Below are positions 5,997-13,584 of a DNA stretch of 20,180 bases, piece after piece. The translations under genes were made by a program, and so were the position numbers. Positions within the stretch are counted from its first letter, which is position 1. Each line of letters starts with the position of its first letter. A model generated the notes under the pieces. The model saw nothing but the letters and a program-made list of their open reading frames with translations, was not told the DNA's origin and did no database searches. Source of the stretch: an uncultured Oscillospiraceae bacterium (GTDB taxonomy: Bacteria > Bacillota > Clostridia > Oscillospirales > Acutalibacteraceae); assembly GCA_900549055.1 (NCBI GenBank), contig URNB01000028.1, positions 1 through 20,180 on the forward strand, written 5' to 3'.

Positions 5997-7157
5997 TCAC
6001 TCCGTTTTAATAATTTTCGCGGTATACTCCGCTCCGCAGGGCTGCGGCACGGGTAAGGCAAGCGAGAACATGTCCGTCGCTCGGCACTCTGCGGCAAAAA
6101 GCCTTTTTGCACCGCAGGACAGCTTTTCAATATCCGATACGCGGGTTATAATCGGTATCGGTGATATTCCCGCAGCCTGCGCTAAATGCTCTCTGCCCTT
6201 TTCATTAAAGCCGAGTACCCTAACATACGGCGGCGGCTTCATAAAGAATTCGTTATCCAGCCCTAAAAAAGCCGACAGCGCAAGCCGTCTTATTCTCGCG
6301 TGGGTATACCGCTTGACCTTAACTGTATTATACAGTTGTTCCATGCTGTTTGCAAGCCTTATTGCAGAAAAAAGCTTATTTTCTATTCCCTCGCTTATAT
6401 CGGGCAGCTTTTTAAAGTCCTCGGGCGTTTTTTGTCTTAAGACCGCAAGTATTGCACGGTCAAGCCTTTTTATATCCGCCGCGTCTTCCGGCAAAAAAAA
6501 CTCACGCGCCTCGGGCGGTATATATTTTTTGCAAAAATCCAAATCCCCCGCCCGCATTTTTTCGCGCAGAAGCGAAGCCGCGGCATAGCCGTTTTCGGCT
6601 GTTTCGGAATCGTGCGCCGCGCCCCGCCGCGAAACGGTTAAAAACTTCATATCGGCGTTTATCGCCCTTGCCGCCGCAATATATTCTATTGCAAGGTTAT
6701 TGTTAGCGCCGCAAAGCAAACCGTCCTCAAGACCCGCAGCACTTTCCCTTGCCGCCGCAAAGGTAAGCCCGGTATCAAGATATTTTTGAAGCCTCTCCCT
6801 GTATTCATCGGTCGAAAGCATATCCGACGCATTTTCGAGCCTTTTTATATCTCCGCACTCGCTGCCGAAGATAAGGCTTTCACACCCGAACGCCGATAAT
6901 ACCGATACTCCGCCAAGCGCAAAATTCTGCGCGGTTGACATAGCGTAGCTTACGGGAATTTCAAGCACAATATCCGCACCGCAGGCAAGTGCCGCCGCGG
7001 CTCTTTTTCTCTTGTCAAAAATCGCGACATCGCCGCGCTGCACAAAATTTCCGCTTACGGCGGCAATAACCGTGCCGCGGCGGCGCGCCTCGGTTAAAAG
7101 GTATTTATGCCCCGTGTGCAGGGGGTTGAACTCCGCTATAACGCCGATTGCCGACAA
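5997..7157 (-). CDS. tmcAL: tRNA(Met) cytidine acetate ligase
   Basis: TmcAL (formerly YlbM) makes N4-acetylcytidine at the wobble base of elongator tRNA-Met from acetate and ATP, through acetyl-adenylate. The N-terminus is diagnostic: GVIAEFNPLHTGHKYL with the HxGH nucleotidylyltransferase signature, then SGNFVQRGDVAIFDK and ADIVLEIPVSYAMSTAQNFA. The length, 386 residues, is normal. An open frame extends to a TTG at 7175, but no ribosome binding site precedes it. I choose the TTG at 7157, which puts the conserved motif at the usual distance from the N-terminus and has AGAAGTG five bases upstream. Divergent from ackA across a 115-base region, and followed by a mutarotase-like gene. Confidence 0.88.
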   Translation of the reverse strand: MSAIGVIAEFNPLHTGHKYLLTEARRRGTVIAAVSGNFVQRGDVAIFDKRKRAAAALACGADIVLEIPVSYAMSTAQNFALGGVSVLSAFGCESLIFGSECGDIKRLENASDMLSTDEYRERLQKYLDTGLTFAAARESAAGLEDGLLCGANNNLAIEYIAAARAINADMKFLTVSRRGAAHDSETAENGYAAASLLREKMRAGDLDFCKKYIPPEAREFFLPEDAADIKRLDRAILAVLRQKTPEDFKKLPDISEGIENKLFSAIRLANSMEQLYNTVKVKRYTHARIRRLALSAFLGLDNEFFMKPPPYVRVLGFNEKGREHLAQAAGISPIPIITRVSDIEKLSCGAKRLFAAECRATDMFSLALPVPQPCGAEYTAKIIKTE

Positions 7158-7162
7158 AATAT

Positions 7163-7169
7163 CACTTCT
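7163..7169 (-). promoter_or_regulatory. Ribosome binding site deciding the tmcAL start
   Basis: AGAAGTG on the minus strand, 5 bases before TTG 7157-7155. It supports the shorter start over the TTG at 7175. Confidence 0.45.
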
Positions 7170-7182
7170 TTGCAAAAAAAAC

Positions 7183-7211
7183 TTGAAAAAATGCTGTATA
7201 TACAGTATTAT
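7183..7211 (+). promoter_or_regulatory. Sigma-A promoter of ackA-galK
   Basis: -35 TTGAAA (7183-7188), a 17-base spacer and -10 TATTAT (7206-7211). The spacer contains the palindrome CTGTATATACAG. Start near 7219 gives a ~55-base leader, and AAGGAAG lies 8 bases before the ackA ATG. Confidence 0.6.
7194..7205. promoter_or_regulatory. 12-bp perfect palindrome, candidate operator
   Basis: CTGTATATACAG lies between the -35 and -10 of the ackA promoter and just downstream of the tmcAL -10. A dimeric regulator here could control both genes. I do not recognise it as a known site (it is not a Rex or CcpA consensus). Confidence 0.4.
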
Positions 7212-7236
7212 ATATTAGTTGAGTAATATTTTTCAA
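7207..7236 (-). promoter_or_regulatory. Sigma-A promoter of tmcAL
   Basis: -35 TTGAAA (7236-7231), an 18-base spacer and perfect -10 TATAAT (7212-7207) on the minus strand. It shares five of six -10 bases with the plus-strand ackA promoter, so the two are mutually exclusive. Confidence 0.6.
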
Positions 7237-7272
7237 GGATAAATTATTTTTTTACCGAAGGAAGTTTTAAGT

Positions 7273-8469
7273 ATGAAAATTTTTGTTGTAAACGCGGGCA
7301 GCTCATCTTTGAAATATCAGCTTATTGATATGGATAACGAGCAGGTGCTCGCAAAGGGTCTTTGCGAAAGAATCGGAGTTACCGGCGCTATTTCGCACAA
7401 AACAGCTGATGGAAGAGAATACTCTGCCGAAACCCCCATGCCCACCCACAGTGAGGCTTTTGAGGCGGTTGTGTATGCCCTTACAAAAAGCGACGCAAAG
7501 GTAATCGATTCGTTTGATGAAATTTCGGCTATCGGTCACCGTATAGTGCAAGGCGGCAGCATTTTCCCGAACAGCTGCCTTGTAACGCCCGATGTTATTG
7601 ATAAAATAGAGGAGCTCGGCGCTTTAGCCCCGCTTCATAACCCGGCTCATGTGCTGGCTATCCGCGCCTGCATAAAGACCTTCGGTGATAAAATTCCGCA
7701 GGTGGTCGTGTTTGATACATCCTTCCACCAGACAATGCCGCCGAAAGCCTATATGTACCCCCTGCCCTATGAGTATTACGAGAAGTACGGCGTCCGCAAA
7801 TACGGCGCGCACGGCACTTCCCACCGCTTTGTAAGCGACAGGGTCGCCGCAATCGAGGGCAAGCCGAAAAAAGACCTTAAAATAATAACCTGCCACCTCG
7901 GAAACGGCTGCTCCATTACCGCCGTAAAGGACGGCGTCTGCGTAGATACATCAATGGGCTTTACCCCGCTTGACGGCTTTATGATGGGCACCCGCTCGGG
8001 GACGCTCGATCCTTCGGCGCTGACCTACATAGCCGAAAAGGAGCACTTATCCCCCGAGGATGTAAATACAATCTGCAATAAAAAATCGGGTATGCTCGGA
8101 ATTTCGGGTATTTCAAACGATAACCGCGATATTTGCGCCGCAGCCGAGGCGGGGAACAAGCGCGCACAGCTTGCAATAGAAATGCAAAGATATGAAATTC
8201 TCAAATTTGTAGGCTCTTATATTGCCGCCATGGACGGCGTAGACGCCATAGCCTTTACCGGCGGAATCGGTGAAAACGACCCCGAGCTTCGCAAATATGT
8301 TTGCGATAATTTAAGCTTTGTAGGCGTTGAAATTGACGACGCGCAAAATAAGCTCCGCGGTAAGGAAGTTAAAATTTCCACCGAAAACAGCCGCGTAAAT
8401 GTTTATGTTATCCCCACAAACGAGGAGCTTGCCATCGCAAGAGATACGCTTGCCATAATTTCAAAATAA
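7273..8469 (+). CDS. ackA: Acetate kinase
   Basis: A 398-residue acetate kinase of normal length, catalysing acetyl phosphate + ADP to acetate + ATP in fermentation. Motifs in order: VNAGSSSLKYQL (6-17) binding substrate, GHRIVQGG (usually GHRVVHGG), FDTSFHQTMP, YGAHGTSHRFV, the adenosine/phosphate loop HLGNGCSITA, MMGTRSGTLDP with the catalytic Arg, and FTGGIGEND near residue 330. The Gln in GHRIVQGG and Thr-Leu in RSGTLDP deviate from common sequences; catalytic residues appear kept. It is the first gene of an operon with galK 12 bases downstream. No phosphotransacetylase gene lies in the window, although pta is often adjacent in other clostridia. Confidence 0.95.
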   Translation: MKIFVVNAGSSSLKYQLIDMDNEQVLAKGLCERIGVTGAISHKTADGREYSAETPMPTHSEAFEAVVYALTKSDAKVIDSFDEISAIGHRIVQGGSIFPNSCLVTPDVIDKIEELGALAPLHNPAHVLAIRACIKTFGDKIPQVVVFDTSFHQTMPPKAYMYPLPYEYYEKYGVRKYGAHGTSHRFVSDRVAAIEGKPKKDLKIITCHLGNGCSITAVKDGVCVDTSMGFTPLDGFMMGTRSGTLDPSALTYIAEKEHLSPEDVNTICNKKSGMLGISGISNDNRDICAAAEAGNKRAQLAIEMQRYEILKFVGSYIAAMDGVDAIAFTGGIGENDPELRKYVCDNLSFVGVEIDDAQNKLRGKEVKISTENSRVNVYVIPTNEELAIARDTLAIISK

Positions 8470-8481
8470 TCGGAGGCTATT

Positions 8482-9753
8482 ATGAATATCACCGAAATCA
8501 AACAGAAAATCGAAAACGGCGCTTTTGATAAGGATTTTTCAATGCTTTGCGGCGATGTGAGCGCCGCCCGCGCGCGCTATACCGCCGCGTGTGACAGCTT
8601 TTGCGATATATTTTCGGAAAGGGATAATATTCGCCTTTTCTCCGCCCCCGGCAGAACAGAGGTGGGCGGCAACCATACCGATCATCAGCACGGCTGCGTG
8701 CTTGCGGGCGGCGTTAATCTTGACGTTATAGCCGTAGTCGCACCGAACAACGACAGCAAGGTTCGCATTAAGTCCGAGGGCTACGATATGGATACCGTGG
8801 ATATCTGCAAGCTTGAAAAGGATGAATCCGAGCACGGCCGCGCTTCCGCGCTTATTCGCGGCGTGCTTTCCCGCTTTAAGGAGCTTGGCTGCACCCTTTC
8901 GGGCTTTAACGCCTACACCACATCAAATGTTTTAAAGGGCTCGGGGCTTTCCTCATCTGCCGCGTTTGAGGTTTTGGTCGGCAATATTGTAAACGGTATG
9001 TTCTTTGAAGCAAAAGCCGATGAGATTACCGTTGCAAAAATCGGGCAGTATGCCGAGCGTGAATATTTCGGTAAGCCATGCGGTCTTCTCGATCAGATGG
9101 CAAGCTCACTCGGCGGATTTACCTATGCCGATTTCTTCGATCCTGCAGAGCCGATAACCGAAAAGATTAACCTTGATATTCATTCATTCGGCTATACCCT
9201 CTGCGTTGTCGATACCGGCGGCAATCATGCAAATTTAACGCAGGATTATGCCGATATCACCATAGAATGTAAAAAAATCAGCAACGCGCTGGGGGTTGAT
9301 TTCCTGCGCGACGCCGATTCCGAGCGTTTCTATAACAGCATCTCCGAGCTGCGCCGTTCCTGCGGCGACCGTGCAGTGCTGCGCGCTTTTCACTTCTTTA
9401 ATGAACAAAACCGCGTAGAAGCGCAAAAGGCAGCGCTGAAAGCCGGTGATTTTGAAAGCTTCTTAAGGCTTGTAAACGAGTCCGGCGAATCCTCCTATGA
9501 TTATCTGCAGAATCTTTACTCCAATTCGGATGTCGCAGAACAGGGTCTGCCGCTTGCGATAGCGCTTACAAAGAAATTCCTGAACGGCAAAGGCGCATGC
9601 CGAGTCCACGGCGGCGGCTTTGCGGGAACTATACAGTGCTATATCCCCACTGAAATTTTAGCGGATTATAAAAAAATGATCGAGTCGGTTTTCGGGGAGA
9701 ACAGCTGCTGCGTTCTTAATATACGCCCCGTCGGCGGCTATGAGATAAAATAA
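8482..9753 (+). CDS. galK: Galactokinase family protein (GHMP kinase)
   Basis: A 423-residue GHMP kinase. The galactokinase signature is present in variant form as GRTEVGGNHTDHQHG (57-71; classical enzymes have GExHTDY). It is followed by the ATP-binding loop KGSGLSSSAAF (152-162), the catalytic-Asp motif PCGLLDQMASS (D204) and the C-terminal motif VHGGGFAGT. The family phosphorylates galactose at C1 for the Leloir pathway. The Glu-to-Asn change in the sugar-binding signature occurs in a clostridial-type branch, from memory, so galactose is likely but another hexose cannot be excluded. A GGAGG ribosome binding site lies 5 bases before the ATG. It is co-transcribed with ackA and followed by a strong terminator. 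Confidence 0.85.
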   Translation: MNITEIKQKIENGAFDKDFSMLCGDVSAARARYTAACDSFCDIFSERDNIRLFSAPGRTEVGGNHTDHQHGCVLAGGVNLDVIAVVAPNNDSKVRIKSEGYDMDTVDICKLEKDESEHGRASALIRGVLSRFKELGCTLSGFNAYTTSNVLKGSGLSSSAAFEVLVGNIVNGMFFEAKADEITVAKIGQYAEREYFGKPCGLLDQMASSLGGFTYADFFDPAEPITEKINLDIHSFGYTLCVVDTGGNHANLTQDYADITIECKKISNALGVDFLRDADSERFYNSISELRRSCGDRAVLRAFHFFNEQNRVEAQKAALKAGDFESFLRLVNESGESSYDYLQNLYSNSDVAEQGLPLAIALTKKFLNGKGACRVHGGGFAGTIQCYIPTEILADYKKMIESVFGENSCCVLNIRPVGGYEIK

Positions 9754-9766
9754 TTCGCCGCAAACC

Positions 9767-9800
9767 ATTGCCTCCCCAAACACCGGGGAGGCAATTTTAT
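9767..9800 (+). terminator. Rho-independent terminator of ackA-galK
   Basis: A perfect 11-bp stem, ATTGCCTCCCC (9767-9777) with GGGGAGGCAAT (9785-9795), a 7-base loop and a TTTTAT tail, 13 bases after the galK stop. Confidence 0.92.
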
Positions 9801-9824
9801 CTACCGTCTACATCTAATATTCAA

Positions 9825-9869
9825 AACAACCGCAAGCCGTAACGGAGCATAGGTTCCGTTACGGCTTGC
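9825..9869 (-). terminator. Terminator-like hairpin ending the rpoD operon
   Basis: A perfect 15-bp stem, GCAAGCCGTAACGGA (9832-9846) and TCCGTTACGGCTTGC (9855-9869), with an 8-base loop. On the minus strand it is followed by GGTTGTTTTG, an imperfect T-tract; the plus side has none. It lies 33 bases beyond the stop of the last minus-strand gene and faces the galK terminator. Confidence 0.7.
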
Positions 9870-9902
9870 ATAGTTTAAACAGTTTAATATATTGGGTAAA
9901 TA

Positions 9903-10451
9903 TTACTGCATTCCAAGTTCCCTTGCCGCTTTTCTTACAGCGGACAAAAACCAGCAGTAGAGCGCTTCGCCAAGCTCCTGATAAATCGGGTCGCCGTCAT
10001 GGGAGCAAAGCATAGCAAAGGTCTGACCTATGCGGCGGTCTATCTCACTGCCGCGGCGGTATGCCAAATAATAGAACGAAAAGGCTCCTGTATCACCCGA
10101 CGAGCGGTAAAGCTCGGGGTCGGCTTTTTTCACGGTATCGATAAAGCTCTTCTGCGCTATGCCGCACAGTGCGTCGTCACTGCAGAATTGCTCAAAGCCG
10201 ACTGTCGCCGTAAAGGACAAAAGCAGCCTGCGCTGAATTATCATTTCGCTGTTATCGGGTTCCGTACCCTTTGCGGTATCCTGCGCATCGGCTATAAATT
10301 TGCGCGCAACAACAGCGCCCCAGTCGCGTGCGCTCTTTATATCATCCTTTTTGAGCTTCTCGGGCTGAAGTAATACTTCTCTGCGTTTTTTTATTTCCTG
10401 TGAAGGCTTTTCGCCCGCAATTTTAATATCGATGTCCGAACACAAATTCAC
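9903..10451 (-). CDS. Hypothetical protein downstream of the TSCPD gene
   Basis: A 182-residue protein I do not recognise. It starts with GTG overlapping the TSCPD stop (GTGA), with AAAGG just upstream, so translation is coupled. The N-terminal part (about 10-40) is lysine/glutamate-rich and charged. The middle and C-terminal parts look all-helical, with SEMIIQRRLLLSFTATVGFE (68-87), an aromatic FSFYYLAYRRG and YCWFLSAVRKAARELG near the end. It has several cysteines but no CxxC pair, no signal peptide and no membrane segment, so it is probably cytosolic. Being the last gene of the rpoD operon suggests a housekeeping role in its lineage, but no function can be inferred. Confidence 0.75.
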   Translation of the reverse strand: MNLCSDIDIKIAGEKPSQEIKKRREVLLQPEKLKKDDIKSARDWGAVVARKFIADAQDTAKGTEPDNSEMIIQRRLLLSFTATVGFEQFCSDDALCGIAQKSFIDTVKKADPELYRSSGDTGAFSFYYLAYRRGSEIDRRIGQTFAMLCSHDGDPIYQELGEALYCWFLSAVRKAARELGMQ

Positions 10452-10705
10452 TCACCCTTTGCGGCTTTATATTCCTTTAGCGCCTCGGCTAACTGCGCGG
10501 GGCATGATGTATTTTTGAATCCGCATTTGATATCGTCAAGGCGGTCTATAACATCGTCAATCTTCATTCCTTCAACGAGCCTTGCCACACCCTGCGTGTT
10601 TCCGTTGCAGCCGCCGTCAAACCTGACGCTCTTTACAATTCCGTCTTCTATATCAATGAGGATTCCTCTTGAACATACTCCTTTAGTTTTATATGAAAAT
10701 TCCAT
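10448..10705 (-). CDS. TSCPD domain-containing protein (TIGR03905-type)
   Basis: An 85-residue small protein that is essentially one TSCPD domain: GVCSRGILIDIEDG, VRFDGGCNGNTQGVARLVEG and, near the C-terminus, KNTSCPAQLAEALKEY, which contains the name-giving TSCP motif. The same domain is found at the end of some ribonucleotide reductases, where its cysteines are thought to bind a metal. Free-standing copies are common in clostridia and uncharacterised. It starts 14 bases after the rpoD stop with AGAGG upstream and overlaps the next gene by 4 bases. Confidence 0.85.
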   Translation of the reverse strand: MEFSYKTKGVCSRGILIDIEDGIVKSVRFDGGCNGNTQGVARLVEGMKIDDVIDRLDDIKCGFKNTSCPAQLAEALKEYKAAKGE

Positions 10706-10719
10706 TGCATTTATGCCTC

Positions 10720-11787
10720 TTATCTTTCCTTGAACTTGTTGCTGCGTACCGGGTGGCGCAGCTTTCTTAATGCCTTTGCCTCGATCTGACGGATTCGCTC
10801 CCTTGTTACATTGAATTCCGAGCCGACCTCCTCAAGCGTGTGGCATCTGCCGTCCTGCAGCCCGAAGCGCAGGCGTATAACCGATTCCTCCCTCGGTGTA
10901 AGGGTTCTGAGCACCCCGTCAATATCCTCATTGGTTATGGTCTTAAGCGCCGCTTCATCGGGAGCCAATGCGTCCTCATCGCGTATAAAGTCCATAAGGC
11001 GGGAATCCTCCTCGGGGCCTATCGGTGTTTCCATTGAAACCGGCTCCTGCGCCACGCGCATTATCTCGCGTACGCGCTCTACAGGCAGATCCATTTTTTC
11101 CGCAATAAGCTCCTCACTCGGTTCAACGCCGTTTTCGTGGAGCAGCTGGCTCTGTACCTTTTTAAGGCGGTTAATGGTTTCGACCATATGCACAGGTATG
11201 CGTATTGTTCTCGCCTGATCGGCTATTGCGCGGGTTATTGCCTGCCTTATCCACCAGGTGGCGTAGGTTGAAAATTTAAAGCCCTTCTGGTAATCAAACT
11301 TATCAACAGCCTTAATAAGCCCGACATTTCCCTCCTGTATAAGATCGAGAAAGTACATTCCCCTGCCGACATACTTCTTTGCAATGCTTACGACCAAGCG
11401 CAGATTTGCCTCGGTAAGCCTTTGCTTTGCATATTCGTCGCCCTCGGAAATTTTAACCGCCAGCTTTATTTCCTCATCGGATGAAAGCAGCGGCACTCTG
11501 CCTATTTCGCGCAGGTAAAGCTTGACCGGGTCGTCAAGGTTCATATTGTCGAAGGAAAGATCGTCGAGCGCGTCAACGTCCATTTCCTCAAGCTTTAATT
11601 CGTCGTCGGTGGGTTCCTCGTCAAAATCGATATCGAGCGTGGGCGGCTCCGTAAACAGCTCGTCCGGATCGTCGGGAGCGTTTTCAATGTCGTCGATCGT
11701 AAGATTTCTGTCCTCCTCGGTGTCAAAAATATCGGCATCGGACGGAGTCTTTTCTTTGATTTCTTCTGTTTTTTTGTTCTTTTCCAT
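10720..11787 (-). CDS. rpoD: RNA polymerase primary sigma factor (sigma-A/RpoD)
   Basis: 355 residues, typical of a Gram-positive primary sigma factor. The N-terminal ~75 residues are very acidic (runs of D and E) and stand in place of a canonical region 1.1. Region 1.2 begins DPVKLYLREIGRVPLL. Regions 2.1-2.4 contain DLIQEGNVGLIKAVDKF and TYATWWIRQAITRAIADQ (-10 recognition and melting). Region 3 has HMVETINRLKK, and region 4.2 holds the -35 helix-turn-helix VTRERIRQIEAKALRKLRHP. The ATG is 2 bases after the dnaG stop, with its AAAGGA ribosome binding site inside the last dnaG codons. The protein would recognise the TTGACA/TATAAT-type promoters found in this window. Confidence 0.97.
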   Translation of the reverse strand: MEKNKKTEEIKEKTPSDADIFDTEEDRNLTIDDIENAPDDPDELFTEPPTLDIDFDEEPTDDELKLEEMDVDALDDLSFDNMNLDDPVKLYLREIGRVPLLSSDEEIKLAVKISEGDEYAKQRLTEANLRLVVSIAKKYVGRGMYFLDLIQEGNVGLIKAVDKFDYQKGFKFSTYATWWIRQAITRAIADQARTIRIPVHMVETINRLKKVQSQLLHENGVEPSEELIAEKMDLPVERVREIMRVAQEPVSMETPIGPEEDSRLMDFIRDEDALAPDEAALKTITNEDIDGVLRTLTPREESVIRLRFGLQDGRCHTLEEVGSEFNVTRERIRQIEAKALRKLRHPVRSNKFKER

Positions 11788-11789
11788 GT

Positions 11790-13559
11790 TTAATTTCCTT
11801 TCGATTTTTCAGCGATAAGATTTTGAAGACCCGCCGCCCATTCCTCAACCGAGCTTTCCGCCTTTTCGGCAGACTCCAGCAGCATATCCTCTTCTAATAT
11901 TACCCCTATGCAATCCTTTAATACAATTTCCGGGTTTTTACCCGCCTTTTCGCTGTTTTGCAGCGATACAAGATATCCTATTTCAGCCGGCAGCAGCTTT
12001 TCGGCAAACGCCGAAATATCAAGCGATCCGCCGTGTTCAAGCACCGAAATTATGGTTTCGTATATCCTGCGGTTAAGCGAGGTAAGCATTTTTTCGGGCG
12101 GCAGCTTATCAAGGGCAATTTTATAAAAATCGGGATTTTTCAGCAGCACCGCTATAAGCGTTTCCTCCGCCGCCGTGCCCTTTACCGATTTCCGCCTTTC
12201 GGGATTTATGTCGTCCTTTGTAAATTTCGGTCGAATAATATCGGATATTTCCTTTTTCTGCTTTTGGCGGCTGTTTCTTTTGCGAAGCTCGTTTACCCTG
12301 GTTGTGAGCGCTGTTCTTGAAACTCCGTACTTTTCAGAAAGCCTGCCTATGTAAATATCCCGCGTCATAATATCGTCCGTTGCGGCTATTATTTCCGCTG
12401 CGGCGGCTAAATATTTAAGCCTTCCGTCCTCGCTATTAAGGTCAATGTCCTTTGCGGCGGTCAGCAGCTTGTATTCCATATCGCTGACCGCACCCTCAAG
12501 CAGCGCCGCAAAGCGCTCCTTGCCGTTTTTCTTTATATATTCGTCCGGGTCTTTTCCGTCGGGAACTACCACAACCCTGACCGAAAGCCCCGTGTTTTCA
12601 AGCAGCCCCGACGCCCTGCGCACCGCCTTTTGTCCGGCTGCGTCGGCGTCGAGCATAAGCACAATCTCCTTCGTGTAGCGCGAAAGCAGATTCGCCTGTT
12701 CTGTTGTGAACGCCGTACCTAACGGCGCCACGGTATTTTCAAAACCCGCCTGGTGCAGGGAGATTACATCCATATTGCCCTCAACCAATATCACGCGTTC
12801 CGAGCAAACGCTTTTCGCAAAATTTATTCCGAAAAGGTTTTCGCTCTTTTTATAAACAGGCGTATCCGACGTGTTCACATATTTTCCGCCCTGTTTATCC
12901 TCCCCCGGCATTGCCCTGCCGCTGAAGGCGACAATGTTGCCGCGTATGTTTATTATGGGGAACATTACGCGCTTTCTGAAACGGTCGTAAAAACCTCCGC
13001 GACTGCTTTTGCCTATAACGTTTGCGGCGAGCATATCGCTCTCTGTATAACCTTTTTCCTTTAAGTGGTGTATAAGCGCGTCCCAGCTATCAGGCGCGGC
13101 GCCCAGCCCGAAATGCTTTATGGTTTTTACGGTCAGCCCTCTGCCGGTCAAATAATCAAGCGCCCATTTGCCGCCCGGCGACATTAAAAAGCTGTGGAAA
13201 AATCTTGCTGTATCGCGGTTGATATCGTATATCTTCTTTTTAAGGCGCTGCATGGAATCGTCATAGCCGTCCTGCGGCAGGGATATTCCCGAGCGCTCTG
13301 CCAAGAGCTTTATCGACTCCATATAATCAAGATTTTCAATAAGGCCCGTAAAGGTGAAGACATCCCCGCCCACTCCGCAGCCGAAGCAGTAAAACGAGCC
13401 GTTTTCGGGGTAAACGGTAAAGGAAGGCGTTTTTTCACTGTGAAACGGGCAAAGCCCCACAAGATTTTTCCCCCGCCGCTTTAAATTGACATACTGCGAT
13501 ACGGCGGTTTCAATGTCGTTACGGTATTTAATTTCGTTTATAATGTCCTCAGGTATCAT
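11790..13559 (-). CDS. dnaG: DNA primase
   Basis: A 589-residue primase that synthesises RNA primers at the replication fork with DnaB helicase. The N-terminal CHC2 zinc finger has C37, H40, C58 and C61 (CPFH...FYCFGC). The RNA polymerase core follows, with the GRAMPGE motif, then the TOPRIM fold with VILVEGNMDVISLHQ (Glu) and MLDADAAGQKAV (Asp). The C-terminal third is the less conserved helicase-interaction region. The frame is open to an ATG at 13577, but I place the start at ATG 13559 because GAGGAGG (13573-13567) lies 7 bases before it and would otherwise be coding. This also gives the usual N-terminus, MIPEDIINEI. It lies between dgt and rpoD. Confidence 0.96.
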   Translation of the reverse strand: MIPEDIINEIKYRNDIETAVSQYVNLKRRGKNLVGLCPFHSEKTPSFTVYPENGSFYCFGCGVGGDVFTFTGLIENLDYMESIKLLAERSGISLPQDGYDDSMQRLKKKIYDINRDTARFFHSFLMSPGGKWALDYLTGRGLTVKTIKHFGLGAAPDSWDALIHHLKEKGYTESDMLAANVIGKSSRGGFYDRFRKRVMFPIINIRGNIVAFSGRAMPGEDKQGGKYVNTSDTPVYKKSENLFGINFAKSVCSERVILVEGNMDVISLHQAGFENTVAPLGTAFTTEQANLLSRYTKEIVLMLDADAAGQKAVRRASGLLENTGLSVRVVVVPDGKDPDEYIKKNGKERFAALLEGAVSDMEYKLLTAAKDIDLNSEDGRLKYLAAAAEIIAATDDIMTRDIYIGRLSEKYGVSRTALTTRVNELRKRNSRQKQKKEISDIIRPKFTKDDINPERRKSVKGTAAEETLIAVLLKNPDFYKIALDKLPPEKMLTSLNRRIYETIISVLEHGGSLDISAFAEKLLPAEIGYLVSLQNSEKAGKNPEIVLKDCIGVILEEDMLLESAEKAESSVEEWAAGLQNLIAEKSKGN

Positions 13560-13566
13560 AAAACCG

Positions 13567-13573
13567 CCTCCTC
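13567..13573 (-). promoter_or_regulatory. Ribosome binding site deciding the dnaG start
   Basis: GAGGAGG on the minus strand, 7 bases upstream of ATG 13559-13557. The longer start at 13577 would place it inside the gene. Confidence 0.8.
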
Positions 13574-13584
13574 GCATTTATTTT

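Noticed and set aside
5980..6588. 202-residue open frame on the plus strand
   Set aside because: Antisense shadow of tmcAL, serine-rich as expected from the complementary codons, with no family resemblance.
9832..9869. 15-bp perfect inverted repeat considered as an attachment site or insertion-sequence end
   Set aside because: It sits 33 bases after a gene end with a T-rich run on the minus side and no transposase or duplication nearby, so a terminator is more likely.
13560..13577. Longer dnaG start at ATG 13577
   Set aside because: The extra codons are the ribosome binding site itself (GAGGAGG).
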